A stretch of 48,558 nucleotides of DNA, from contig JAPPPS010000151.1 of assembly GCA_028817405.1 (NCBI GenBank), forward strand, positions 1 through 48,558, written 5' to 3'. Both the position numbers and the translations under genes were made by a program. The notes beneath the pieces were generated by a model, which worked only from the letters and a program-made list of their open reading frames with translations, ran no database searches and was not told where the DNA came from. This DNA is from Gammaproteobacteria bacterium. GTDB taxonomy: Bacteria; Pseudomonadota; Gammaproteobacteria; Arenicellales; Poriferihabitantaceae. Positions 9,216-17,569 of the stretch are shown here, piece after piece. Numbering within the stretch: the stretch's first letter is position 1; each line of letters starts with the position of its first letter.

Positions 9216-9435
9216 TTTTAACCTCCACATATTTTGCCAGTTTCATCCCAGCGCGAATGTACGGTCCTTTTCTGCCGGTTGCTCGTTCAGCCAGATTATC
9301 GATTGAAACTCCACAATCTTGTATTTCTTTGGAGTACATAACCCCAAACAAAACAAGCATGGCGTTCTTTTCTCCGGACAGTGCACCACTTTTGTGCATG
9401 CGACTTAACTCGGAGATTAATTTTTCAGGCGACAT
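9202..9435 (-). CDS. Small possible HTH protein, first gene of the cassette
   Basis: 77 residues from MSPEKLISELSRMHKSG. The middle and end (VSIDNLAERATGRKGPYIRAGMKLAKYV) look like a helix-turn-helix or winged-helix segment, but no family is recognised. The start is fixed by a GGGAG Shine-Dalgarno 8 bases upstream that is itself part of a duplicated copy of the atpA 3' end (9427-9454). It overlaps the 203-residue gene downstream by 14 bases, an arrangement common in toxin-antitoxin and regulator-effector pairs. Confidence 0.6.
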   Translation of the reverse strand: MSPEKLISELSRMHKSGALSGEKNAMLVLFGVMYSKEIQDCGVSIDNLAERATGRKGPYIRAGMKLAKYVEVKNEYI

Positions 9436-9454
9436 ATCACCAACTCCCATTCGC
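9427..9454 (-). repeat. Duplicated copy of the atpA 3' end (junction repeat, distal)
   Basis: The plus strand carries ATCACCAACTCCCATTCGC (9436-9454), identical over 19 bases to 11171-11189, which encodes the last residues of AtpA (ANGSW-stop). Extending to 28 bases, only three positions differ. Both copies have the same orientation and bound a 1.7-kb segment holding HicB, the zeta-like gene, copy B and the 124-residue gene. In minus-strand terms this copy follows the HicB stop and supplies the ribosome-binding site for the 77-residue gene. Confidence 0.75.
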
Positions 9455-9455
9455 A

Positions 9456-9668
9456 TCACGCATACATCAACCGCTCGCCCTTGGGCTGCGGTACGGGGTC
9501 GCCGAATTCTTCGGCAGTGGCAATCCACAGTTCAATCGCTTGCGTCACATTCGCGAGCGCGTCTGCAGGCGAATCGCCGTGCGCGATGCACCCGGGCAGT
9601 TCCGGGACTTCGGCGAGAAACGCCTGGTCGGCATCGCTCCAGTAAATGATGGTTTCGTATTTATGCAT
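9456..9668 (-). CDS. hicB: HicB-family antitoxin, solitary
   Basis: 70 residues: MHKYETIIYWSDADQAFLAEVPELPGCIAHGDSPADALANV and AIELWIATA are the partial RNase H-like HicB fold. A full HicB often has a C-terminal DNA-binding domain; this one is the short form. In hicAB systems HicB neutralises the HicA mRNA interferase, but no HicA-like frame lies next to it. It follows the zeta-like gene by 32 bases and is the last gene before the duplicated atpA end. Confidence 0.8.
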   Translation of the reverse strand: MHKYETIIYWSDADQAFLAEVPELPGCIAHGDSPADALANVTQAIELWIATAEEFGDPVPQPKGERLMYA

Positions 9669-9700
9669 TGCACTATTCCGACGGTTGATATTTTACCAAA

Positions 9701-10411
9701 TCAGCCGCCAATCAGCGCCAGAATCTCTTCCGCATTATAGCGCTCAGGGATGTGGTCATCGACCCGCTGGATGCTTTTATGGTGGGAGCGGTTGCCCGTG
9801 TTGTCGATGTTTTTGATAATCAGCGACAGCGTGATTTTGTCGCCAAATTCCGCCTTCATTTTGTTGACGACAGCGTAAGATGCGCAAAACTTCTGCGCGA
9901 AATTATCCGCAAAAATTCGCCGCCCCTCGACCTCCTCGCGGCGTTGCACAAAATCCCAGGCGATTTGCGGTGACTGGTAGATGAACATAACAAACACTTC
10001 CCGCCCGCGTTTCAGCGAGCGCTCGATATTCTGGCGCGCAACACCCTCATTGGCGAATGTACCGTCCAGCAAAAAACTGACTTGCTTTTTTAGAGCGAGG
10101 TTGTGAATCTCGTGCACCAACCGGGTCGCGGCTTTTTGGAACAGATGAGAATTCGCGCCATCGTAGCCGCACACGGTGAAGCAAACGCGCAACTCATCGG
10201 CGTCGATTCGCGCGACATTGCCGGCGCCCTGTACAAACCTTTTGGAAAATTCGGTCTTGCCCGCGCCCGGTGAGCCGGCCATGAAAGCGGATACCGGATT
10301 TTCTGCGGAATTGAAATCCGCCAAAAAATCCGCGGCGATTTGTTTGGCGTTTGCCCGGGCAAAATCATCCGCGCGCTGGCGCAGCGCCGATTCGTCGTCA
10401 GCAGCGCTCAC
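9701..10411 (-). CDS. Zeta-toxin-like P-loop kinase
   Basis: 236 residues with a Walker A motif AGSPGAGKTE (residues 45-54), followed by ARIDADELR at the position where zeta toxins carry the catalytic Asp, and HEIHNLALKKQVSFLLDGTFAN. Zeta toxins phosphorylate UDP-N-acetylglucosamine and block cell-wall synthesis; the substrate here is not demonstrable. The start is GTG at 10411, 6 bases after the stop of antitoxin-like copy B, suggesting coupled translation. It could instead be another zeta-fold nucleotide or nucleic-acid kinase. Confidence 0.8.
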   Translation of the reverse strand: MSAADDESALRQRADDFARANAKQIAADFLADFNSAENPVSAFMAGSPGAGKTEFSKRFVQGAGNVARIDADELRVCFTVCGYDGANSHLFQKAATRLVHEIHNLALKKQVSFLLDGTFANEGVARQNIERSLKRGREVFVMFIYQSPQIAWDFVQRREEVEGRRIFADNFAQKFCASYAVVNKMKAEFGDKITLSLIIKNIDNTGNRSHHKSIQRVDDHIPERYNAEEILALIGG

Positions 10412-10417
10412 GCCGAA

Positions 10418-10609
10418 TCAACACCCATTCGCCGCGGCGCGCTGCCGGCGCAGTTGCTCCGAGCGCTCGATGATTTTGCGCTGGTCGGCGATGGATTCAT
10501 CGATGGCTTTCATAATCACACGCTCTCGTTCACTGTCGGATGCATTGCGCATGAATTCCGAGAAATCACCGTTTTTCGCGGTTGCTTTGGGGTTTGAGGA
10601 TGGTTTCAT
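10418..10609 (-). CDS. Antitoxin-like small protein, copy B
   Basis: 63 residues starting MKPSSNPKATAKN, with the same helical core as copy A (FSEFMRNA ... ERERVIMKAIDESIADQRKI). GGAG lies 8 bases upstream of the chosen ATG. It directly precedes the zeta-like kinase, so it is the likely antitoxin of that unit. It is not like the classic epsilon or PezA antitoxins. DNA similarity to copy A spans about 10434-10647 versus 8393-8605, in the same orientation. Confidence 0.7.
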   Translation of the reverse strand: MKPSSNPKATAKNGDFSEFMRNASDSERERVIMKAIDESIADQRKIIERSEQLRRQRAAANGC

Positions 10610-10637
10610 GGGTCTGTCTCCAGTGGTCGATGGGCGC

Positions 10638-10646
10638 ATTGTAGCA
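10638..10646 (-). promoter_or_regulatory. Extended -10 promoter of the copy B/zeta unit
   Basis: The minus strand reads TGCTACAAT, preceded by TA, about 28 bases before the ATG of copy B. This is a good TGN-extended -10. The leader GCGCCCAT matches the copy A promoter region. Confidence 0.5.
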
Positions 10647-10695
10647 TAAATGACGGATCAGATGGTGGCGGAATCGTTTTGGTGTCGGGCATGAT

Positions 10696-11070
10696 TCATG
10701 CCCAAGGCTTTGGCGGGTATTTGCCGTCCCATGTATAGAGATTTTCGTTCAATTCTCCCTTTGTGCAGGCAAACCCGCGGATTTTATCTTCCATGATGAC
10801 TTTTTTGAGCAGTCGACCGACTTCCTGTGCGGCGACTTTATACGCAGTTTTACCGTCTGTTGTTTGCTTATCATACACGCATTGCAACGGCGTGCCTTCC
10901 CAATTCCAGTTCACGCCCCCCACTAAATTGTGGGCGGCGAACGGCTGTGTACCTCTGCTCTCGCACCACCCATAAACCATCCCGTGCAGATAGTTATGGA
11001 TGTCCCTCCGCTGCTCTTTCGTCAACCCGCTCACCTCTCTTGGCGGCTGGTTGTTTTCACCGATAATCAT
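10696..11070 (-). CDS. Uncharacterised 124-residue protein downstream of atpA
   Basis: The start MIIGENNQPPREVSGLTKEQ has AAGG 8 bases upstream; a longer frame runs into a palindromic repeat and atpA and is rejected. Features seen: LHGMVYGWCESRGTQPFAAHNLVGGVNWNWEGTPL, then LLKKVIMEDK. It appears soluble, with many Trp. The NW-x-GTPLQ-x-YD pattern recalls small hypothetical proteins often met in integron cassettes or accessory islands (from memory, unverified). It is the first cargo gene after atpA, separated from it by about 100 bases. Confidence 0.65.
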   Translation of the reverse strand: MIIGENNQPPREVSGLTKEQRRDIHNYLHGMVYGWCESRGTQPFAAHNLVGGVNWNWEGTPLQCVYDKQTTDGKTAYKVAAQEVGRLLKKVIMEDKIRGFACTKGELNENLYTWDGKYPPKPWA

Positions 11071-11097
11071 GTCTGTTACCTTGCGATTAAGAGTTAA

Positions 11098-11124
11098 CTG
11101 GATTCCCGCTTTCGCGGGAATGAC
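11098..11124. repeat. REP-like palindrome after atpA
   Basis: CTGGATTCCCGC (11098-11109), a short loop and GCGGGAATGAC (11114-11124) form a perfect stem in the atpA-cargo gap. The same GGATTCCCGC/GCGGGAATGAC arms recur at 22327-22358, so it belongs to a dispersed palindrome family. On the minus strand the hairpin could protect or partially terminate the atpA message. Confidence 0.7.
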
Positions 11125-11161
11125 GGCGGGGCGGTATGGTAGCAAAAAGCGAGTTATAAAA

Positions 11162-11189
11162 AGGCGGGTTATCACCAACTCCCATTCGC
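11162..11189 (-). repeat. Original copy of the atpA 3' end (junction repeat, proximal)
   Basis: This segment contains the last codons and stop of atpA. It is the partner of 9427-9454 (19 identical bases, 25 of 28 overall). The pair bounds the inserted 1.7-kb segment. Confidence 0.75.
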
Positions 11190-12719
11190 CTTAAAATCTT
11201 CCACCACCGCCTTTAACTTCGCCGCGATTTCGTCGTTGTATTCCGGGTTGCCGTTAATCTCCTCCAGCAACGCCGCGTGCGATGACTTCGCATGCGCTTG
11301 CAGCGCCGCTTCGAAGTCGACGGATTTGCCGACTTCCACTTCGTCCAAGTAACCTTCGTTCACCGCGAACAGCGACAGCGCCATCTCAGCCACCGACATC
11401 GGTTGGTATTGCGGTTGTTTCATCATTTCCATTACGCGTTCGCCGCGTTCCAGTTGTTTGCGCGTGGCTTCGTCCAAGTCGCTGGCGAACTGCGAGAACG
11501 CCGCCAACTCGCGGTATTGCGCCAGCGCCAGGCGGATGCCGCCGCCGAGTTTTTTGATGATGGGGGTTTGCGCCGCGCCGCCGACCCGCGACACCGACAA
11601 GCCGGCGTTGATGGCCGGGCGGATGCCGGCGTTGAACAGACCGGTCTCCAAGAAAATCTGGCCGTCGGTGATGGAAATCACATTGGTCGGCACGAACGCC
11701 GACACATCGCCGGCCTGCGTCTCGATAATCGGCAGCGCGGTCAGCGAGCCGGTGCGGCCGGTGACCTTGCCGTCGGTGAGTTTGCTCACCGCATCTTCGT
11801 TGATGCGCGCGGCGCGTTCCAGCAGGCGCGAGTGCAAGTAGAACACATCGCCGGGATAGGCCTCGCGGCCCGGCGGCCGGCGCAGCAGCAGCGAGATTTG
11901 CCGGTAGGCCCACGCCTGCTTGGTCAAGTCGTCGTAGATGATGAGCGCGTCCTCGCCTTTGTCGCGGAAGTATTCGCCCATGGTGCAGCCGGAATACGGC
12001 GCGATGAACTGCTCGGCGGCGGAACTGGAGGCCGCGGCCGCGACCACGATGGTGTGTTCCATCGCGCCGTGCTCCTCCAACTTGCGCACCACCGCGGCGA
12101 TGCTCGACGCCTTCTGGCCGACCGCGACATAGATGCATTTAATGCCGGTACCCTTTTGGTTGATGATGGCGTCCACCGCCACCGCGGTTTTGCCGGTTTG
12201 GCGGTCGCCGATGATGAGTTCGCGCTGGCCGCGGCCGATGGGCACCATCGCGTCGATGGACTTCAAGCCGATTTGCACCGGCTGGTCGACCGACTTGCGC
12301 GCGATGACGCCGGGCGCGACCTTTTCAATCGGCGACACCCCCGCGGCCTCAATCGCGCCCTTGCCGTCCACCGCTTGGCCGAGCGAATCGACCACGCGGC
12401 CGAGCAACGCCTCGCCGACCGGCACTTCGAGAATGCGCCCGGTGCATTTAACCGTGTCGCCTTCCGACAGGTGTTTGTATTCGCCGAGCACCACCGCGCC
12501 GACCGAATCCTGCTCGAGGTTGAGCGCCAGGCCGAAGGTGTTGCCGGGGAATTCCAGCATCTCGCCCTGCATGGCTTCGGACAGACCGTGGATGCGCGCG
12601 ATGCCGTCGGTCAGCATCACGATGCTGCCCTCGGTGCGCGCCTCGGCGTGCGCTTCGAAGTTTTCGATGCGCGCCTTGATGAGTTCGCTGATTTCGGACG
12701 GGTTAAGAGTGGTAGACAT
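11172..12719 (-). CDS. atpA: ATP synthase F1 subunit alpha
   Basis: 515 residues, full length. It is the non-catalytic nucleotide-binding subunit of F1. The Walker A motif is GDRQTGKT, and the conserved [45 protein letters not shown] stretch and the arginine-finger region [12 protein letters not shown] are present. GAGGAG lies close upstream of the ATG. Two nuclease-like cargo genes precede it and ten cargo genes follow. Its 3' end is duplicated at 9427-9454. Confidence 0.99.
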   Translation of the reverse strand: MSTTLNPSEISELIKARIENFEAHAEARTEGSIVMLTDGIARIHGLSEAMQGEMLEFPGNTFGLALNLEQDSVGAVVLGEYKHLSEGDTVKCTGRILEVPVGEALLGRVVDSLGQAVDGKGAIEAAGVSPIEKVAPGVIARKSVDQPVQIGLKSIDAMVPIGRGQRELIIGDRQTGKTAVAVDAIINQKGTGIKCIYVAVGQKASSIAAVVRKLEEHGAMEHTIVVAAAASSSAAEQFIAPYSGCTMGEYFRDKGEDALIIYDDLTKQAWAYRQISLLLRRPPGREAYPGDVFYLHSRLLERAARINEDAVSKLTDGKVTGRTGSLTALPIIETQAGDVSAFVPTNVISITDGQIFLETGLFNAGIRPAINAGLSVSRVGGAAQTPIIKKLGGGIRLALAQYRELAAFSQFASDLDEATRKQLERGERVMEMMKQPQYQPMSVAEMALSLFAVNEGYLDEVEVGKSVDFEAALQAHAKSSHAALLEEINGNPEYNDEIAAKLKAVVEDFKANGSW

Positions 12720-12775
12720 GTGTTCTCCTCAAGTTTTGAGGCCGGGTTGCGTGGGTGAATATTCAACGACAACCG

Positions 12776-13438
12776 TCAGCGGTCGCCGTTTTCGGATGTG
12801 GTCGACTTATTCTCGAAGTGTTCAAGATAAGTGATTGCGTTGCGGAGGCCAAACTCGCCGTTTTGGAAACTGGCAAGGCTTGTGTGGCAATTATCGCAGA
12901 GGAAACGGCGGAACCGGCCGTTTGAACGCTGGTGGTCCAGCACCACTTTCATGGTGACATCAACGATGCCGCGCTTTTCGCAGATTGGGCATTTCCACAG
13001 CGTACCTTTTTTCGGCCCGAGTTTTCTCGCTTTCCGTTGCATCGCTTGATGCATGGTTTTTCGGGCAAGGGCGCGACGGCAGAGTTCGCAACTGGAGCGG
13101 GATGAATTTAGTCCGTTAGTGTCGGTCGGGTTCTCTGCAAACTTTGAGTGCGATTTAAGCACGTAGCAAGTGTTGCATATCTTTTTGGCGAACCCGTTGC
13201 CGGTTTGCAACGGATCGATGCGTGACAGTTTTTTGGTGGGAACCATGTATTCCTCACCGTCGCCAATGACGTAAACACGCGCCATGTCGCCGTCCACCTC
13301 GCGCACTTCAGCGACTGATTTGCGCGTAAAGTGCGAAACCAATTCGTAAGCCGTGAAGCTGAGCAACACCCCCTTGCCGGTTTTGCACACCACAATGTCA
13401 TGCAGTGCAATCGTTTCGTTCATGTCAGTTGCCAGCAT
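12776..13438 (-). CDS. Zinc-binding HNH protein, endonuclease VII-like
   Basis: About 220 residues. The N-terminal third is beta-rich (VVCKTGKGVLLSFTAYELV, ARVYVIGDGEEYMVPTKKL). Then come two cysteine clusters: C88-x2-C91 with C117-x2-C120, and C150-x2-C153 with C181-x2-C184. The second encloses VLDHQRSNGRFRRFLCDNC, the signature layout of phage recombination endonuclease VII and HNH nucleases (D168-H169). A nuclease acting on phage or branched DNA is likely. The start may instead be the ATG at 13423; neither has a strong Shine-Dalgarno. It pairs with the GIY-YIG gene 16 bases upstream, between atpH and atpA. Confidence 0.75.
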   Translation of the reverse strand: MLATDMNETIALHDIVVCKTGKGVLLSFTAYELVSHFTRKSVAEVREVDGDMARVYVIGDGEEYMVPTKKLSRIDPLQTGNGFAKKICNTCYVLKSHSKFAENPTDTNGLNSSRSSCELCRRALARKTMHQAMQRKARKLGPKKGTLWKCPICEKRGIVDVTMKVVLDHQRSNGRFRRFLCDNCHTSLASFQNGEFGLRNAITYLEHFENKSTTSENGDR

Positions 13439-13454
13439 TTGTGTATGTGGCGTG

Positions 13455-14147
13455 TTACCGCGCCGTTCGCAACTGCTGTTGCAGTTGGTGCAGCGTGGTG
13501 CCTTGATATTTCCACCGTGTGCTGCCGGTGATTCGATGGGTGTCGCCGGTCGTTTGGCGTTGCACCAGTCGGGCGCCGGCGTGGACGGACATTACCTTGC
13601 CATCATACTCAACTTTTCCGCCAGCGACCACCTTTGCGATTTTAGACGAGTCATATGTGGAAATCAACTCCGCGCCGACCGCGATTCCCAGCGGCTCAAA
13701 AGCGAAACCGGCGCGCGAGGCGACCGCCTCCTCAGCGTTGCGCGCGTCAACATCCGCTTGCGTGATGTTTGGCGACAACTCATCACCGTCAATCGTGATT
13801 TCTTTGCCGGGGTATAAGTCTAAAACTTCAACGACCGATTCCGCGTCGATGCGAAAAAATTCGCGGTTCGGGTTGATGCGGGTGTGCGCGAAAATTTTGT
13901 GCAGTTTGGACTCCGCCGCTTGGCAGTTTTCAACCGCCTTGGCGTATTCCAAATCAAACGGCAGCGCCATGCTGGTGGTGAACAACTGCCCCATGCGCTT
14001 TTTCAGTGCGCCGGGGCTGGGCGGCGAAGTGCGCCCGATTTTCAGAATCGGCAACAACACTTCATCGTCTTCGCGCTCCGGCAACCACAAACTTCGGTTG
14101 CTGACCGCGTAAACGATGCCGTCCGGTTTCGCGTCCACCACCGTCAC
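13455..14147 (-). CDS. GIY-YIG (T5orf172-type) protein with RAMA-like C-terminus
   Basis: 230 residues. The N-terminal domain reads IVYAVSN (VYA 12-14), LKIGRT (KIG 36-38), LKKRMGQLFTTSMALPF (R51), CQAAESKLHKIF (E79) and INPNREFF: the T5orf172/MUG113 branch of GIY-YIG nucleases. The C-terminal 90 residues (LGIAVGAELIS, GGKVEYDGKVMSVHAGARLVQ, GSTRWKYQG) resemble the RAMA/DUF2924-type domain linked to restriction and modified-DNA recognition. It has a GTG start that overlaps the atpH stop (GTGA), so it is translationally coupled to atpH. A defence nuclease that senses modified DNA is a fair inference. Confidence 0.78.
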   Translation of the reverse strand: MTVVDAKPDGIVYAVSNRSLWLPEREDDEVLLPILKIGRTSPPSPGALKKRMGQLFTTSMALPFDLEYAKAVENCQAAESKLHKIFAHTRINPNREFFRIDAESVVEVLDLYPGKEITIDGDELSPNITQADVDARNAEEAVASRAGFAFEPLGIAVGAELISTYDSSKIAKVVAGGKVEYDGKVMSVHAGARLVQRQTTGDTHRITGSTRWKYQGTTLHQLQQQLRTAR

Positions 14148-14701
14148 CCCACGCTCAACGCGCTTTGCAGTTGCGCGAGTTGCCCGCGCGCTGATGCGTC
14201 CAGCACCCAGTCGCCGGCACGGACCACGATGCCGCCGATGAGCGATTCGTCCACGACCGTTCGCGCCGTCACCTTGCGCCCGAGTTTTTTCGCAAGCGCA
14301 TCGGTTATCGCATCGCGCTGGGCATCCGACACTTCAAATGCGGCGGTGATGACCGCCTGCACGGTGCCTTCGGCCTCGGCGCGCAGTTGCTCGAAACGCG
14401 AGGCGATGGCTGGCAACGCGGTGAGGCGGCCGTTGGCGGCGAGGAGTTTCAGTAGATTGCGTTGCTGGGCATCGTCGGCTGCGGCATCAGCACCGGCGAG
14501 CGCGATTTCCGCGACCAATTCCAGTAGACGTGTTTTGTCGGCGCGCGGATTCAGCAACAGTTGCGCGACCCGCTCATCGCGTACCACCACCGCGGCGCGC
14601 GCAAGGAACGTTGACCAGGCACCGATGCGCCCGGCATCGCCGGCCGCAACAGCGAACACCGCATCGGCGTACGGGCGGGCGATGGCGGAGAGGGAAGTCA
14701 T
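14144..14701 (-). CDS. atpH: ATP synthase F1 subunit delta
   Basis: 185 residues, usual length. Delta is the stator cap joining the b subunits to F1. Conserved features are IARPYADAVFAVA at the N-terminus, LLAANGRL mid-protein, and LIGGIVVRAGDWVLDASARGQLAQLQSAL at the C-terminus. The start ATG overlaps the stop of the 75-residue cargo gene (ATGA) and the stop overlaps the next cargo gene (GTGA), so atpH is embedded between two foreign genes by 4-base overlaps. Confidence 0.97.
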   Translation of the reverse strand: MTSLSAIARPYADAVFAVAAGDAGRIGAWSTFLARAAVVVRDERVAQLLLNPRADKTRLLELVAEIALAGADAAADDAQQRNLLKLLAANGRLTALPAIASRFEQLRAEAEGTVQAVITAAFEVSDAQRDAITDALAKKLGRKVTARTVVDESLIGGIVVRAGDWVLDASARGQLAQLQSALSVG

Positions 14702-14925
14702 GGACGGTTACCTACTATTGGAAAACACCGGCAGATGCGGACATCTTTGCCTGTTTTCCTTGCGGCTTTTAGTGCGGCCTGCGTTGTGGAAAGCGGGCCG
14801 CACCAACTCTCTTCCCACCTTTTCCTGTCGCGACCGTACACCGTTTTGGCTGTTCGGTAGTGACGACAGTTACCGTCATGGACGCCAACGCGCCAAGATT
14901 TTCTAATGTAAATCCAATAAGCCAT
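14698..14925 (-). CDS. Uncharacterised 75-residue protein coupled to atpH
   Basis: Features seen: a Trp/Arg-rich N-terminus (MAYWIYIRKSWRVGVHDGNC), a CRHYRTAKTVYG stretch and CGPLSTTQAALKAARKTGKDVRICRCF. Four cysteines and many basic residues are present; C20, C42, C65 and C67 could bind metal. No family is recognised. It begins 2 bases after the preceding 120-residue gene and its stop overlaps the atpH start (ATGA), so AtpH translation likely depends on ribosomes finishing this frame. Confidence 0.6.
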   Translation of the reverse strand: MAYWIYIRKSWRVGVHDGNCRHYRTAKTVYGRDRKRWEESWCGPLSTTQAALKAARKTGKDVRICRCFPIVGNRP

Positions 14926-14927
14926 GG

Positions 14928-15290
14928 TTAGTTCCCCTTTTTACAGTAAACGCCCCGGCTTTCGTATTCGGCTTTGTCGAACAATACGAATACACCGCCG
15001 AGAGTGGTGAAGTTGCAGTCGCCATCGTTATCCGATTTCGGGTATTCGCGCGAAAATTCCGTGTGGAGCAATTTTCCTGTGCAAGCCAATTGCTCTTCAG
15101 CCCATATAAAGGCTGAAAAAGGAACGCGCTTTGTTGAACCGGATGTTCCTGGGATGCGATAAACCAGCGCATCCTCACCACGAGAACGCCCAACACCCTT
15201 CACGGTGTAGATTTCTTCCGATTCGGGTTTTGGTATCGGTTCCCCATCGGGGATTTTTTTAATTTGGTCGATGATATTCACGACTGCCAC
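14928..15290 (-). CDS. Uncharacterised 120-residue protein between atpF and atpH
   Basis: GTG start one base after the atpF stop. Features: IIDQIKKIPDGEPIPKP, GRSRGEDALVYRIPGTSG, KRVPFSAFIWAEEQLACTGKLLHTEF and DGDCNFTTLGGVFVLFDKAEY. The last block resembles a domain I recall from small hypothetical proteins of accessory islands (C-N-F-T-T-x-G-G-x-F), which is unverified. It is soluble with no signal. Together with the 75-residue gene it forms a two-gene insert between atpF and atpH. Confidence 0.65.
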   Translation of the reverse strand: MAVVNIIDQIKKIPDGEPIPKPESEEIYTVKGVGRSRGEDALVYRIPGTSGSTKRVPFSAFIWAEEQLACTGKLLHTEFSREYPKSDNDGDCNFTTLGGVFVLFDKAEYESRGVYCKKGN

Positions 15291-15291
15291 C

Positions 15292-15762
15292 TCACAACTT
15301 CCCGGCCAGGTCTTTCAGCATGCTGTCGTGCGCGTCGGCGTCGATTTCCCGGCCTAAGATTTGCCGCGCGCCGGCCACGGCCAATTCCCCGACTTTGCCG
15401 CGCAGGGATTCTTTGGCGCGGTTGAGTTCGGTGTCGACCTCGGCGCGCGCGGCGGTGACGATGCGCTGGCCCTCGGCGCGCGCCGATTCTTTGGCCTCGT
15501 CGACCAACTCGGCGCCGCGCTTCTCGGCGCGGGCGATGATTTCCTTCGCCTGCGCTTTGGCCTCGGCGACCGTCTCATCGGCGCGCTGTTTGCCCTGCGA
15601 CTCGGCGGCGCGGCCCTTCTCGGCCGCGGCCAGGCCGTCGGCGATGGTGGTCTTGCGCTGGTTCAACGCGCCGATGAGCGGCGTCCACACGAAGCGCTTG
15701 CTGAACCACACGAACACGATGAAGAACAGCACCTGAAACAGCAGCGTGAGATTGATGTTCAT
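15292..15762 (-). CDS. atpF: ATP synthase F0 subunit b
   Basis: 156 residues from MNINLTLLFQVLFF, with GAGG 7 bases upstream; a longer frame to 15825 is rejected because it runs into atpE. One membrane helix (about residues 5-25) is followed by the long charged helix of the peripheral stalk (Ala/Glu/Lys/Arg-rich, residues 35-150). Length and layout match the E. coli b subunit. Confidence 0.97.
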   Translation of the reverse strand: MNINLTLLFQVLFFIVFVWFSKRFVWTPLIGALNQRKTTIADGLAAAEKGRAAESQGKQRADETVAEAKAQAKEIIARAEKRGAELVDEAKESARAEGQRIVTAARAEVDTELNRAKESLRGKVGELAVAGARQILGREIDADAHDSMLKDLAGKL

Positions 15763-15802
15763 CGGTTTGCCTCGTTGAATGGACGCGCGCGGTGTGCGGA
15801 CA

Positions 15803-17036
<1,234 letters not shown>

Positions 17037-17050
<14 letters not shown>

Positions 17051-17555
17051 GGCGTTCATGGTCACGGCGTTTGCGAAGTTCTTGGGCGCGTTCCTGGGCG
17101 CGGCGTTTGCGGCGGCGGCGGGCGTGGACGCTAATCGACCCGGAGATATAACCGGCCTGGATCATAATGAATCCGAGCAGCAGAAACAGCGGCCTTAAGT
17201 CGAAATATACCATGCCGACAAACGCGCCGCCGGCCACGATGAGGAGTTTCCACACCACGCCGGCGTAAACCGGCAGCATGCCGCGCGCGCCGGCGGCCTC
17301 GGGGTTGTCGGCCGAATCGGCCGCGGCGCGGCCGGACCTTAACACAACGCGGGCCGTGATGGCGGTGGTGAAAATGCCCAAGCCGGCGCCGAACATGAGC
17401 GCAAACGCGCGCGACAAGCCGAGCATGAAGCCGTCCGGCCCCGACAAAAACACCGTGACCAACACCACAATCCCGCCCAACAGCAGCGCGCCGTACGCCT
17501 GCAACTTTAACACCTCTTGCATGCCGCTGTCGAAGGTCAGTTTCTCTTCGCTCAT
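17037..17555 (-). CDS. atpI: ATP synthase subunit I-like protein
   Basis: 172 residues from MSEEKLTFDSGM, with GGAGG 8 bases upstream. Four hydrophobic segments are visible (AYGALLLGGIVVLVTVFL, AFALMFGAGLGIFTTAI, VWKLLIVAGGAFVGMVYF, LFLLLGFIMIQAGYISG). A very basic tail (RRRRKRRAQERAQELRKRRDHERRNRH) extends it beyond the usual AtpI length. Position before atpB plus topology support the AtpI call, a protein that helps assemble the c-ring. Confidence 0.75.
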
Positions 17556-17569
17556 GATAAATCCTCCGG

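Noticed and set aside
11292-12758. 488-residue open frame opposite atpA
   Set aside because: Antisense shadow in GC-rich sequence; AtpA on the other strand is certain. The same reasoning removes long frames opposite atpD, parB, the Na/Pi gene and others.
15245-15266. Terminator-like hairpin TCCCC-ATC-GGGGA plus T-run on the plus strand
   Set aside because: It lies inside the coding frame of the 120-residue gene and points against the transcription direction, with no plus-strand gene to end.
9202-15290. Integron origin of the atp cargo
   Set aside because: Some cargo proteins recall integron cassette families, but I saw no attC-like palindromes or integrase, and cargo genes overlap host genes instead of having attC spacers.
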